Shown piece by piece: positions 19,115 through 27,338 of a stretch of DNA of 64,000 nucleotides. The number at the start of each line of letters is the position of its first letter. The stretch's first letter is position 1. The translations under genes were made by a program, and so were the position numbers. The stretch comes from Arhodomonas sp052060015 (GTDB lineage Bacteria; Pseudomonadota; Gammaproteobacteria; Nitrococcales; Nitrococcaceae). Location of the stretch: contig NZ_JBPODZ010000003.1 in NCBI RefSeq assembly GCF_052060015.1, positions 124,001 to 188,000 of the forward strand. The letters are read 5' to 3'. The notes beneath the pieces were generated by a model that saw only the letters and a program-made list of their open reading frames with translations, was not told the origin of the DNA and made no database searches.

Positions 19115-20184
19115 GCGGCGGTTTCCGCGTCCCCCGCGGCCGCGAGGAGGGCGTCGACGAATTCACCGGCGTCGAAGGGGCGCAGATCCTCGGCGCGCTC
19201 GCCCACCCCGATATAGCGGATGGGCAACCCGAGCTGCTGGGCCATGGCCAGCACCACCCCGCCCTTGGCGGTACCGTCGAGCTTGGTGATCACCACCCCG
19301 CTCACACCCACGGCCTCGTGGAACTGCCGAGCCTGGGACAGCGCATTCTGGCCGGTACCGGCGTCCACCACCAACAACACCTCATGGGGGGCGGAGTCAT
19401 CCTGTTTGCCGAGCACCCGATGGATCTTCTTGAGCTCCTCCATGAGGTTGCTCTGGGTGTGCAGCCGCCCCGCGGTGTCGGCGATGAGGATGTCGGTACC
19501 ACGGGCGATGGCCGCCTGGTGGGCGTCGTAGACCACAGAGGCGGCGTCGGAGCCCGTGGGCTGGCTGATCACCGGGATGCCGGTGCGCTCGCCCCAGACC
19601 TTGAGCTGTTCCACCGCCGCCGCCCGAAAGGTATCCCCGGCGGCGAGCAGCACACCATGGCCGGTCTCGCGATAATTGTGCGCGAGCTTGCCGATGGTGG
19701 TGGTCTTGCCCACGCCGTTGACGCCGACGGTGAGTATCACGAACGGCCGCCGCGCCGGATCGACGGTCAGCGGCTGGTTGACCGGTTCGAGGATCGCCAG
19801 CATGTCCTCGCGCAGGGCCTGGTAGAGGGCCCCGGCATCGGCTAGCTCGTTGCGGCGCAGCCTCGCGGTGAGGTCGTCGATGATGCGCTGGGTCGCCTCG
19901 ACGCCGACGTCCGCCATCAGCAGCCGGGTCTCCAGCTCCTCGAGGAGGTCATCGTCGATGCTCTTGCGGCCGAGGAACAGCCCGGCGAGGCCGCCGCCGG
20001 TCTTGCGCAGGCCGTCGCGGAGTCGGGCGAGCCAGCCGCGGCCCTTCGCCGGTGTCTCGTCGGGCGCGGCAGCGGGGGTCCCCCCCCCGGTCGCTGCTGT
20101 GCCGGAGTCCTCGCTAGGGGCTTCCGCCGGGGCCGGCCCTTCGTTGTCCGGCTTGCCCTTGTTTCGGCGACCGAATCCGAACAT
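19111..20184 (-). CDS. ftsY: Signal recognition particle receptor FtsY
   Basis: The 357-residue protein consists of an acidic, low-complexity N-terminus (about 1-50, shorter than in E. coli), then the NG domain. The GTPase motifs are GVNGVGKTTTIGKL, DTFRAAAVEQL, DTAGRLHTQSNLMEEL and TKLDGTAKGG, followed by GVGERAEDLRPF. It docks ribosome-nascent chain-SRP complexes at the inner membrane for insertion through SecYEG. It is the first gene of ftsY-ftsE-ftsX-rpoH and is divergent from the M16 peptidase pair. Confidence 0.96.
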   Translation of the reverse strand: MFGFGRRNKGKPDNEGPAPAEAPSEDSGTAATGGGTPAAAPDETPAKGRGWLARLRDGLRKTGGGLAGLFLGRKSIDDDLLEELETRLLMADVGVEATQRIIDDLTARLRRNELADAGALYQALREDMLAILEPVNQPLTVDPARRPFVILTVGVNGVGKTTTIGKLAHNYRETGHGVLLAAGDTFRAAAVEQLKVWGERTGIPVISQPTGSDAASVVYDAHQAAIARGTDILIADTAGRLHTQSNLMEELKKIHRVLGKQDDSAPHEVLLVVDAGTGQNALSQARQFHEAVGVSGVVITKLDGTAKGGVVLAMAQQLGLPIRYIGVGERAEDLRPFDAGEFVDALLAAAGDAETAA

Positions 20185-20251
20185 GGAACCTCTCGGGGGA
20201 TTGCGGGAACAAAGGGATTGTTATCCTACCACCCGAAACGGCAAGCGGGGC

Positions 20252-21637
20252 ATGCGCTCAATGCACAGACGAAACGGCGTTTATGGTTTGTTCGCCGCCT
20301 TCCTGGTGGCGCTGGTCGCGCCCCCGGCAGCGGCGCTGGAAGCGACGGTGGAGGAGGCCGAGCTGGACAATGGCCTGCGGGTGCTGGTGCGCGAGGATCA
20401 TCGCGCCCCGGTAGTGGTCTCCCAGGTCTGGTATGCGGTGGGTTCGAGTTACGAGTCCCGGCCGGTGACCGGTGTCTCGCACGTGCTCGAGCACATGATG
20501 TTCAAGGGCACCGAGACGCTGGCCCCCGGGGAGTTCTCCGAGATCATCGCCCGCGAGGGCGGTCGCCAGAACGCCTTCACCGGCCGTGACTACACCGGAT
20601 ATTACCAGCAGCTCGCCGCCGAGCGGCTGGAGACCTCGTTCCGGTTGGAGGCGGAGCGCATGCACCGGCTGCGCCTGGACCCGGAGCACTTCCAGCGCGA
20701 GCGCGAGGTGGTGCTGGAGGAGCGCCGGTTGCGGATCGAGGACCAGCCACTGGCGGCGTTCGGCGAGCGTTTCCGGACGGTGATGTATCCCGCCAGCGCC
20801 TACCGCCAGCCGGTGATCGGCTGGTCCGAGGACCTCCAGGCGCTGGAGTTGGGCGATCTGGAGGACTGGTACCACCGCTGGTATACCCCCGCCAATGCCA
20901 CCCTGGTAGTGGTCGGTGATGTGGATGCCGAGGCGGTGTTCGCCCTGGCCCGGGAGCACTTCGGCGCGGTCCCGGCGGGGGAGCGGCCGCGGTTGCGCAC
21001 CGACTGGCGGATCTCCGAGCCCGGGGCGCGGCGTTTCGAGTCCAGCGACCCGCGGGTGCGGACCCCGCACCTGAGCCTCGCCTACGAGGTGCCCTCGGCG
21101 GCAACGGCGGCGGAGATGGGCGATGTCTACGCCCTCGAGGTGCTCGCCGGGGTGCTCGACGGCGGCGACGGGGCGCGGCTGCCGCAGGCCCTGGTGCGCG
21201 GAGACGAGCTCGCCGCTGAGGTGAGCGCCGGCTACTCGCCGGTGGCGCGATTGGACACGCGCCTCAGCCTGGACGCCGTTCCAGCGACCGGTGTGGATAT
21301 CAACGCCCTGGAGAGCGCGGTTCGGGCGGAGCTCGCGCAGCTGCGCGAACAACCCGTTGGCGCCGAGGAGCTGGAGCGGGCCAAGAATCAACTCCTCGCC
21401 GATCACCTCTATCAGCTGGATTCCATGTTCTACCAGGCCATGCGTATCGGGATGCTGGAGACTGTGGGTATCGGCTGGCAGTGGCTCGAGGGCTACGAGG
21501 CGGGCATCCGGTCGGTGACCGCGGCCGACGTCCAGCGCGTGGCTCGGCAGTATCTGCGCGAGGATCGGCTGGCCTTGGGGGTGCTGCGACCGCAGGAACA
21601 AGCCCCGGGTGACGACAACGGCGGGGAGGATCGCTGA
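20252..21637 (+). CDS. M16-family zinc metallopeptidase, catalytic member
   Basis: The 461-residue protein has a signal peptide (hydrophobic residues about 12-28) and a full M16 two-domain fold. The inverted zinc motif HVLEH is intact, and the distal zinc-ligand Glu lies in REVVLEERRL about 75 residues later. Such proteins are periplasmic or processing peptidases of the insulinase/pitrilysin group. ATG 20252 or ATG 20261 could start it; the GCGGGG site is better spaced for the second. It overlaps by one base with a second M16 gene lacking the zinc motif, and the two probably form a heterodimer. They precede rsmD-coaD, an order seen in several gammaproteobacteria. Substrate unknown. Confidence 0.92.
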   Translation: MRSMHRRNGVYGLFAAFLVALVAPPAAALEATVEEAELDNGLRVLVREDHRAPVVVSQVWYAVGSSYESRPVTGVSHVLEHMMFKGTETLAPGEFSEIIAREGGRQNAFTGRDYTGYYQQLAAERLETSFRLEAERMHRLRLDPEHFQREREVVLEERRLRIEDQPLAAFGERFRTVMYPASAYRQPVIGWSEDLQALELGDLEDWYHRWYTPANATLVVVGDVDAEAVFALAREHFGAVPAGERPRLRTDWRISEPGARRFESSDPRVRTPHLSLAYEVPSAATAAEMGDVYALEVLAGVLDGGDGARLPQALVRGDELAAEVSAGYSPVARLDTRLSLDAVPATGVDINALESAVRAELAQLREQPVGAEELERAKNQLLADHLYQLDSMFYQAMRIGMLETVGIGWQWLEGYEAGIRSVTAADVQRVARQYLREDRLALGVLRPQEQAPGDDNGGEDR

Positions 21638-23043
21638 TGGCGCGCACAACACGCAGTGGAGGACACTGGACGCTTCCCCAACCGACCCGTGGCGGCGTCA
21701 ACGGCCTCCTGGCGGGGCTGATCATGCTGTTCGCGGGCGTGGTGAGTCTGCCCACGCTGGCAAGTATGCCCGAAGCCCGCTCCTGGGATACGGGATCCGG
21801 GACAACGGTGCTGTTCGTCGAGGCGCAGGAGCTGCCCATCGTGGACGTGCGTATCGCCTTCGACGCCGGTTCCGCCCGCGACGGCGACCGACCGGGCCTC
21901 GCCCGCCTGACCAGCGAGCTGCTGCTCGAGGGCACCGGTGAGCGGGACGCCGGTGAGATCGCCCGGGGCTTCGAGCAGGTGGGGGCACGGGTGTCCACCG
22001 GCAGCGAGCGCGACATGGCTTGGCTGTCGCTGCGCAGCCTCAGTCGCGAGGACGCGCTCCGGCCCGCCGTGGACCTGGTGGCCGAGGTCCTGGCCGATCC
22101 GGTCTTCCCCGCCGACGCCGTGGACCGGACCCGGGAGCGTATGCGGGTGTCACTGCGCCGCGGGCAGCAGGACCCGGGCACCGTGGCCGAACGGGCCTTC
22201 ATGAGGGAGCTGTTCGGAGACCACCCCTACGCCAGTCCGCCGTCAGGCACCGAGGCGGGGCTGGACGATATCGAGCGGCAGGACGTGATCGACTTCCACC
22301 GGCGCTACTACGCGGCGGGCAACGCCACCATCGCCATCGTCGGCGACCTGGACCGGGCCGCTGCGGAGGAGCTGGCGGAACGGCTCTCCGCGGCCCTGCC
22401 GTCGGGGGAGGCGGCGCCGGCCTTGCCGGAGGTGCCGGCGCTGCAGGCATCGCGGACGGTGCGTATCCCCTTCGAGTCCGAGCAGACCCATGTGCTGATG
22501 GGCCAGACCACCTCCGTGGCCCGAGGCGACGAGCGCTGGCCGGCGCTGTATCTCGTCAACCATGTCCTCGGTGGTGGGGGGTTGGTTTCGATGCTCGCCG
22601 AGCGGATGCGCGAGGAGCGCGGGCTCTCCTACAGCTCGTCGAGCCGGGTTTCGGCTGCCGCGGTGGGCGGTTGGCTCCGGGTCTCCACGCAGGTGCGCAA
22701 CGACCGCCTTGACGAGGCCCTCGAGGTGCTGGACGGCACCGTGGAGGAGATCCGTCGCCAGGGGCCGGCGGCCGAGCGCCTGGAGCTGTCGCGTTCCAAC
22801 ATCACCGGCAGCTTCCCGTTGAACCTGGACAGCAACCGCGACCGGGTCGGGTATCTCGCGATGATGGGCTTCCACGACCTGCCGCTCGATTACCTGGATG
22901 CATTCCGCGACGCGGTGGCCAACCTCGGGCGCGAACAAGTGGCGGCGGTGACCGCAGAGGTGCTTTCGCCGCGACGGCTCACCGTCCTGGTGGGGCCCGA
23001 ACCGGTGATCGGGAACGGGGACGCCGACGACGGTGGCGGCTAA
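21637..23043 (+). CDS. M16-family peptidase, non-catalytic partner
   Basis: The 468-residue protein has an N-terminal hydrophobic signal segment (about 22-43) and the same two-domain M16 architecture as the preceding gene. Where the HxxEH site should be it reads GLARLTSELLLEGT, so zinc-binding residues are missing. The C-terminal domain keeps the RxxY-type motif (REERGLSYSSSS), which contributes to substrate binding in M16 heterodimers. This fits the known pattern of an inactive regulatory subunit paired with an active one. The start codon overlaps the previous stop (TGATG), and the end overlaps rsmD by 11 bases. Confidence 0.9.
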   Translation: MARTTRSGGHWTLPQPTRGGVNGLLAGLIMLFAGVVSLPTLASMPEARSWDTGSGTTVLFVEAQELPIVDVRIAFDAGSARDGDRPGLARLTSELLLEGTGERDAGEIARGFEQVGARVSTGSERDMAWLSLRSLSREDALRPAVDLVAEVLADPVFPADAVDRTRERMRVSLRRGQQDPGTVAERAFMRELFGDHPYASPPSGTEAGLDDIERQDVIDFHRRYYAAGNATIAIVGDLDRAAAEELAERLSAALPSGEAAPALPEVPALQASRTVRIPFESEQTHVLMGQTTSVARGDERWPALYLVNHVLGGGGLVSMLAERMREERGLSYSSSSRVSAAAVGGWLRVSTQVRNDRLDEALEVLDGTVEEIRRQGPAAERLELSRSNITGSFPLNLDSNRDRVGYLAMMGFHDLPLDYLDAFRDAVANLGREQVAAVTAEVLSPRRLTVLVGPEPVIGNGDADDGGG

Positions 23044-23608
23044 CCGGCTGCGGATCATCGCCGGGCAATGGCGCGGCCGACGGTTGTCGTTCCCGGACAG
23101 CGGCGGGTTGCGGCCGACGGCGGAGCGGGTGCGCGAGACCCTGTTCAACTGGCTGCGCAGTGCCGTTGCCGGAAGCCGCTGCCTGGACCTGTTCGCGGGC
23201 AGCGGGGCCCTGGGGCTGGAGGCCGCCTCCCGGGGGGCCACGGAGGTCGTATGCGTGGAGCGCTCCGGCCGCACCGCCGCGGCATTGCGGGAGAACGTCG
23301 CCCTGCTCGGCGCCGGTGAGCGGGTGCGGGTGATCCGCGCCGATGCGCGGCGCTTCCTGGAGGGCGCCGGCGCGCCCTTCGACATCGTCTTCCTTGATCC
23401 ACCCTTTAACTCGGCTATCATCGGGGCCGCCTCCGCCGCCCTGGAACGTAACGGCTGGCTGGTGCCCGGCGCATGGATCTACGTGGAGTCGGACCGCCAC
23501 GGGACGGCGCCGGCGCTGCCCCCTGAGTGGATCTGTCGGCGCCACGGTGTGGCCGGCGGCGTGGACTACCGTTTGTACCGGCGTGAGACGAAGGAGTTGG
23601 AGCGATGA
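23033..23608 (+). CDS. rsmD: 16S rRNA (guanine(966)-N(2))-methyltransferase
   Basis: The 191-residue Rossmann methyltransferase shows RIIAGQWRGRRL and RPTAERVRETLFNWL at the N-terminus, the SAM motif CLDLFAGSGALGLEA, and the catalytic FLDPPF (N/DPPF type for amino-group methylation). It modifies G966 of 16S rRNA. The start is GTG inside the end of the M16 gene; the end overlaps coaD by four bases. The rsmD-coaD pair is a widely conserved arrangement. Confidence 0.95.
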   Translation: MAANRLRIIAGQWRGRRLSFPDSGGLRPTAERVRETLFNWLRSAVAGSRCLDLFAGSGALGLEAASRGATEVVCVERSGRTAAALRENVALLGAGERVRVIRADARRFLEGAGAPFDIVFLDPPFNSAIIGAASAALERNGWLVPGAWIYVESDRHGTAPALPPEWICRRHGVAGGVDYRLYRRETKELER

Positions 23609-24093
23609 GCGTGGTTGCGGTCTACCCGGGCACGTTTGATCCCATCACCAACGGGCACAGCGATCTCGTCGAGCGGGCCGCGAAGCTCTTCGACCACCTG
23701 ATCGTTGCCGTTGCGGGTTATCCCAGTGCGAGCAAGCAGCCGACGTTCACGCTCTCCGAGCGCGTCGGCCTCTGCGGCGAGGTCCTCAGCCACCTGCCGA
23801 ACGTCGAGGTGCACCCTTTCGAAAACCTGCTCGCGGAGTTCGTCAACCGCTGCGAGGCCCAGGTCATCCTCCGCGGCCTCCGCGCGGTCTCGGACTTCGA
23901 GCACGAGTTCCAGCTCGCCAGCATGAACCGGCAGCTCGTCCCCGGTGTTGAGACCATGTTCCTCACGCCGGCGGAGCAGTACGCCTACATCTCCTCGAGC
24001 CTGGTGCGCGAGGTCGCCGCCCTGGGCGGCGATGTCAGCCGTTTCGTCCATCCCCGGGTGCAGGCGGCACTGGCGGAGCGGTTGCGGCGGTAG
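23605..24093 (+). CDS. coaD: Phosphopantetheine adenylyltransferase
   Basis: This 162-residue enzyme transfers AMP from ATP to 4'-phosphopantetheine, the penultimate CoA step. It shows the nucleotidyltransferase signature YPGTFDPITNGHSDLV, ILRGLRAVSDFEHEFQLASMN and the YISSSLVREVA loop. Length matches E. coli CoaD (159). It overlaps rsmD (ATGA). The coaBC product made at 14-15 kb is its substrate. Confidence 0.97.
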   Translation: MSVVAVYPGTFDPITNGHSDLVERAAKLFDHLIVAVAGYPSASKQPTFTLSERVGLCGEVLSHLPNVEVHPFENLLAEFVNRCEAQVILRGLRAVSDFEHEFQLASMNRQLVPGVETMFLTPAEQYAYISSSLVREVAALGGDVSRFVHPRVQAALAERLRR

Positions 24094-24119
24094 CGGTCCG
24101 ATGAGCGGAAAATTTTTCG

Positions 24120-24148
24120 TTGCATTGCTCGGGGGAAACCCTTAATGT
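24120..24148 (+). promoter_or_regulatory. Candidate sigma70 promoter of the RRM protein gene
   Basis: TTGCAT (24120-24125), a 17-base spacer and TAATGT (24143-24148) fit a sigma70 promoter. It lies just after coaD in a locally A/T-richer patch and would give the RRM gene a leader of roughly 185 bases (to 24340). Beyond the promoter this stretch holds no gene that I can support. Confidence 0.5.
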
Positions 24149-24340
24149 CACCCCCGGAGCGTTTGTTGAGCGGCATTGAGCTGCGACCTGGGTCCGGATT
24201 CGTCCTTTCCTCCGAGTCGCACGCGGTGGGCTAAACAGCGCCCCGCGGCGGCCGAGTCCCTTCGGGGATCGTACCCGCCTGAAAGCAGTGTAGTTCCAAG
24301 CTGCCGGCAGAACCGGCAGAGCATGATGAGTGTGATTACG

Positions 24341-24619
24341 ATGAAATCGATTTATGTGGGCAACCTGCCCTTCAGCGCCTCCGAGGACGAGGTCCGTGAT
24401 CTGTTCGCCGCGTACGGTGATGTCAACGAGGTCCGCCTCATCACCGATCGCGAGACCGGTCGGCCGCGTGGCTTCGGCTTCGTGCGGATGGCGCCCTCCG
24501 AGGCGGATGCCGCTATCGAGGCGCTGAACGGTACCGAGCTCGGCGGTCGCACCCTGCGCATCAACGAGGCGCAGGACCGCAAGCCGGCTGGCGGCGGCGG
24601 TGGCCGCGGCCGCTTCTAA
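24341..24619 (+). CDS. Small RRM-type RNA-binding protein
   Basis: The 92-residue protein is a single RNA recognition motif with RNP2 IYVGNLPF near the N-terminus and RNP1 RGFGFVRM near residue 48, then a short Gly/Arg tail ending GGGGGRGRF. Bacterial proteins of this type resemble the cyanobacterial Rbp proteins and are often linked to cold or stress, acting on mRNA in the cytoplasm. Two more ATG codons lie in frame at 24323 and 24326; I take 24341 because homologues begin just before IYVGNL. It stands alone with its own promoter and terminator-like hairpins. Confidence 0.9.
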   Translation: MKSIYVGNLPFSASEDEVRDLFAAYGDVNEVRLITDRETGRPRGFGFVRMAPSEADAAIEALNGTELGGRTLRINEAQDRKPAGGGGGRGRF

Positions 24620-24620
24620 A

Positions 24621-24640
24621 CTCCGAAGACCTTTTCGGAG
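24621..24640 (+). terminator. Hairpin after the RRM gene
   Basis: CTCCGAA (24621-24627) pairs with TTCGGAG (24634-24640) across a 6-base loop, one base after the stop codon. There is no U-run, so the end may be processed or Rho-assisted. Confidence 0.45.
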
Positions 24641-24660
24641 CGGCCCTTAGAGGCCCACAC

Positions 24661-24694
24661 CGACGCCCGCGCCGGCCTGCCGACGCGGGCGTCG
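24661..24694 (+). terminator. Second, stronger hairpin after the RRM gene
   Basis: An 11-bp perfect stem, CGACGCCCGCG (24661-24671) with CGCGGGCGTCG (24684-24694), encloses a 12-base loop. It is followed by CGTCGTTCAG, a weak U-tract. It separates the RRM gene from the RNA-ligase partner gene. Confidence 0.5.
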
Positions 24695-24734
24695 CGTCGT
24701 TCAGGGACGGCAAAAACACTGCCGGGAGGTGACG

Positions 24735-25328
24735 TTGCGGCAGACCGACGCCATCGTGCTGGATACCAGCATCTTCACCAATCCCGACGTGGCCTCGGTG
24801 TTCGGGGCCGATACCACCGCCGCCGTAACCCGCTTCGTGGAGCTCGCCCGAGCCGCCGCGCCGCGGTTGACCTGCTATATGCCACCGTCGGTGCGCGCCG
24901 AGCTGACCCACTTCACCGACGTGGAGCGTCTGCCCCCGGACATGGAGCTGGAGATCCATCTCCAGGCACCACGGCGCCATGACCTGCAGGTGCCGGGTCT
25001 GTTCCTCTACGAGCTCATCGAGGACATCCGTACGCGCATCGACCGCGGGCTGCGGGTGGCCGAGCGCGCCGTGCGCGAGGTCGAGCCGAGCAGCGTCGAC
25101 CGCACGGTACGCTGGCTGCGAGGCCACTATCGGGAGGCCTTGCGCACCGGGTTGCTGGACTCCACCGAGGATCTCGACGTGATCCTGCTGGCGGTGGAAT
25201 TGGACGCGGCGGTGGCCTCGGCGGATCATGGCCTGATGCAGTGGGCGGAGAAGGGCGGGTTGCGTCTAATGCCCGCCGAGCGCCTGCACGGCCTGCTCGT
25301 CCACCTTGCCGAGGGCAAGGGCGACTAG
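24735..25328 (+). CDS. RNA ligase partner protein (PIN-like)
   Basis: The 197-residue protein matches the family annotated as RNA ligase partner protein, found beside archaeal-type RNA ligases. It has a PIN-like nuclease layout: IVLDTSIFTNP near the N-terminus with the first acidic residue, and a C-terminal acidic cluster in DLDVILLAVELDAAVASAD. Between these are helical regions. The start is either GTG 24729, which overlaps the GGGAGG site, or TTG 24735, which is properly spaced; I chose the latter. The gene is convergent with the RNA ligase and the stops overlap by four bases. An endonuclease or RNA-end-handling role is inferred, not shown. Confidence 0.88.
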   Translation: MRQTDAIVLDTSIFTNPDVASVFGADTTAAVTRFVELARAAAPRLTCYMPPSVRAELTHFTDVERLPPDMELEIHLQAPRRHDLQVPGLFLYELIEDIRTRIDRGLRVAERAVREVEPSSVDRTVRWLRGHYREALRTGLLDSTEDLDVILLAVELDAAVASADHGLMQWAEKGGLRLMPAERLHGLLVHLAEGKGD

Positions 25329-26461
25329 TCGAAAACCGGTGCGCCCCGGCGCAGGCTCCCCAGTCGGGAGCTGGAGCGGCGGAAGATCTTGCGAAAGCGT
25401 ACCACCCAGTGACGGCCGTCGTGCGCTCGCGATTCCTCCACTACCCGTATCGTCCGTGAGCCACGCCCCATGTGCTCGAGCAGCGCGTCGATGCTCGCCG
25501 CTTCCCGGAGCCGTACCGTGTAGCGCTGGGCGATCTCGCCGGTGGCCTCCACCTCGTCGAGGGCGGCGCTGAAGCCCTCGGCCAGATCCTGACCGAAGCG
25601 GGCGCCGAGCTCGGGGATCCGCTGCGCCTGGCCCAGCTCGCGCAGTGCCATGACCATGCGCACCAGCCGCTGGGTATAGAATTCCCCGGGCAGCTCCAGC
25701 TCCAGGGCGGCCTCGCTGCCGGCATCGGTGACATTGATGCCCGGGCAGACGTATTTCAGCCGCAGCCCCCGGCCCGGGGGCTTGAGCACCACTCCCTCCG
25801 CGCCCTCCGTATCGAGCACGCGGATGCGCTCCTTCAGCGCCTCCAGGCGGGAGAGGTCATAGACGCCGAGCCGCGGTGCCTGGGGCAGGCCCGCCTCGTC
25901 GAGGATACCGTCGCGCTCGGCGAGTGGGAGGAAATCGGGTTCCCCGAGGCGCAGCAGGTCGAACACGAACAGGCGGACGTCGTCACCCCCACGTGGCGAG
26001 GGGATGTCCATATAGGGATTGCCGGGGCCGGCCACCTCGGCGCAAAGCACGCCGTCCGGCATGATCCGGAAGAAGCGTTCCAGCGACCCAGGGGGTATCA
26101 GGTCCGGGAGACGGTCCGTGGTGAACGGGCAGGGCCGGCCGCTGCGGGTCACCGCCGCGGTCACGTCCCCGGAGCGGAAGATGCGAACGTTGTAGCCGTC
26201 GATCTTTTCCTCGGCGTGGGCGGGGCCCGAGAAGTTGGCGCGCATCCCGGCCTCCAGGGAGAAGACCCGGGCGATGTGCGGGTAGTCCGGCACTACGCCC
26301 CCGCCCACGCGTACCAGCCCCCGGGGCATGCCGTGCCAGTCCTCGCTGAGCCGGACCCATTCGGTGCCGCCGTGCTCGAAACGCTCCGCGCGGCCCTCGG
26401 CGAGGGCGCGGTCGAACACCGCCGGCTCAGGTGCCTGGGGGTGGCGTTTGCGCGCGCTCAT
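25325..26461 (-). CDS. ATP-dependent RNA ligase, Pab1020 (archaeal, Rnl3-like) family
   Basis: The 378-residue protein has the nucleotidyltransferase motifs in order: motif I EEKIDGYNVR with the lysine to be adenylated (Lys86), motif III VRLFVFDLLRLG, motif IV TEGAEGVVLKPP and motif V RLKYVCPG. A helical C-terminal dimerisation region (about 250-378) completes the archaeal-type fold. Members of this family adenylate themselves and can circularise or join single-stranded RNA; the natural substrate is not established. The ATG overlaps the rsmJ stop (ATGA) and has no separate Shine-Dalgarno site, so translation is probably coupled to rsmJ. Confidence 0.92.
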   Translation of the reverse strand: MSARKRHPQAPEPAVFDRALAEGRAERFEHGGTEWVRLSEDWHGMPRGLVRVGGGVVPDYPHIARVFSLEAGMRANFSGPAHAEEKIDGYNVRIFRSGDVTAAVTRSGRPCPFTTDRLPDLIPPGSLERFFRIMPDGVLCAEVAGPGNPYMDIPSPRGGDDVRLFVFDLLRLGEPDFLPLAERDGILDEAGLPQAPRLGVYDLSRLEALKERIRVLDTEGAEGVVLKPPGRGLRLKYVCPGINVTDAGSEAALELELPGEFYTQRLVRMVMALRELGQAQRIPELGARFGQDLAEGFSAALDEVEATGEIAQRYTVRLREAASIDALLEHMGRGSRTIRVVEESRAHDGRHWVVRFRKIFRRSSSRLGSLRRGAPVFD

Positions 26462-27216
26462 GGGGCAACAGTGTACACGTCGAATCGTGTGCTGCGGCCC
26501 TGCAGGGTGAAGGCCGGTGCACGGCCGGCCAGCGGCGGCGCCCGGTGATGGCGCTTGACCACCACCCGCTCGCGGGCCGCCGCCAGGGCGGCAGGGAGCA
26601 GCGCGTCGGCGTCCGCGGGGCGGCCGAGCAGTGCCTGCAGCAGCTGCATCTCCTTGCCGGCCAGCGCGCTCCGTCCCCCCGCGTCGTACATCGGGTCCAG
26701 ATAGACCACGTCGGCGGCAGCGGTGCGCAAGTAACACCGTGCCTCGGTGGTGATCAGGCGCAGGCGCGCGGCAATGGCGGTGGTCTCGGGTTCGGCGGCG
26801 GCGCGGTGCAAGGCATCGGCAAGCAGGGCGGAGATCACCGGCGAACGCTCCAGGAGGGTGACCTCGGCACCGAGGGCAGCAAGCAGGAAGGCGTCGTTGC
26901 CGAGGCCCGCGGTGGCGTCGATGATGGCGGGTCGCCGGCCGCCGCGGATGCCGCAGGCCCTGGCGATGTGCTCGCGCCCGGGCGTGGCGCGGCGGCGGCG
27001 CCGGGCGTGCGCCCCGGCAGCGAAATCCGCAATGAGGCGCAGCGGCCTGTCGCCGGCACGGCACAGCGCCAGGCGAGCGCCGTCCCAGTGGAGATACAGC
27101 CCGTTGGCGGGCGGCGCGGCGAGCTCCGGCACGCCGGGAAGGGCGGGTCCGCCCTCACCCTTGCGTACCAGCCCGTGCAACGGCTCGGCGCCCTCGCCGG
27201 CGATCGCAGCGTGCAT
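26458..27216 (-). CDS. rsmJ: 16S rRNA (guanine(1516)-N(2))-methyltransferase
   Basis: The 252-residue protein matches RsmJ (YhiQ). It has an N-terminal substrate domain, RPLRLIADFAAG, the SAM-binding IIDATAGLGNDAFLLA, LLERSPVISALLADAL, and the catalytic VVYLDPMY. It methylates G1516 of 16S rRNA. It lies upstream of the RNA ligase with a four-base overlap, placing an rRNA-modifying enzyme and an RNA ligase on one transcript. It is divergent from phaC across 122 bases. Confidence 0.93.
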   Translation of the reverse strand: MHAAIAGEGAEPLHGLVRKGEGGPALPGVPELAAPPANGLYLHWDGARLALCRAGDRPLRLIADFAAGAHARRRRRATPGREHIARACGIRGGRRPAIIDATAGLGNDAFLLAALGAEVTLLERSPVISALLADALHRAAAEPETTAIAARLRLITTEARCYLRTAAADVVYLDPMYDAGGRSALAGKEMQLLQALLGRPADADALLPAALAAARERVVVKRHHRAPPLAGRAPAFTLQGRSTRFDVYTVAP

Positions 27217-27224
27217 GGCGGATG

Positions 27225-27253
27225 TTGGTCGTGTTTGTGCTCTGCAGTATGAT
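27225..27253 (+). promoter_or_regulatory. Candidate phaC promoter
   Basis: TTGGTC (27225-27230), a 17-base spacer and TATGAT (27248-27253) form a good sigma70 match about 85 bases before the phaC start, just outside the rsmJ start on the other strand. Confidence 0.5.
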
Positions 27254-27338
27254 CGCAGTCAAAGCCGTGATGGGCCAGCCTGTGGGCTGTTACGCGAGAA
27301 CCGACAGCACTGCCAACCACGAGCGAGAGGATTACCAA

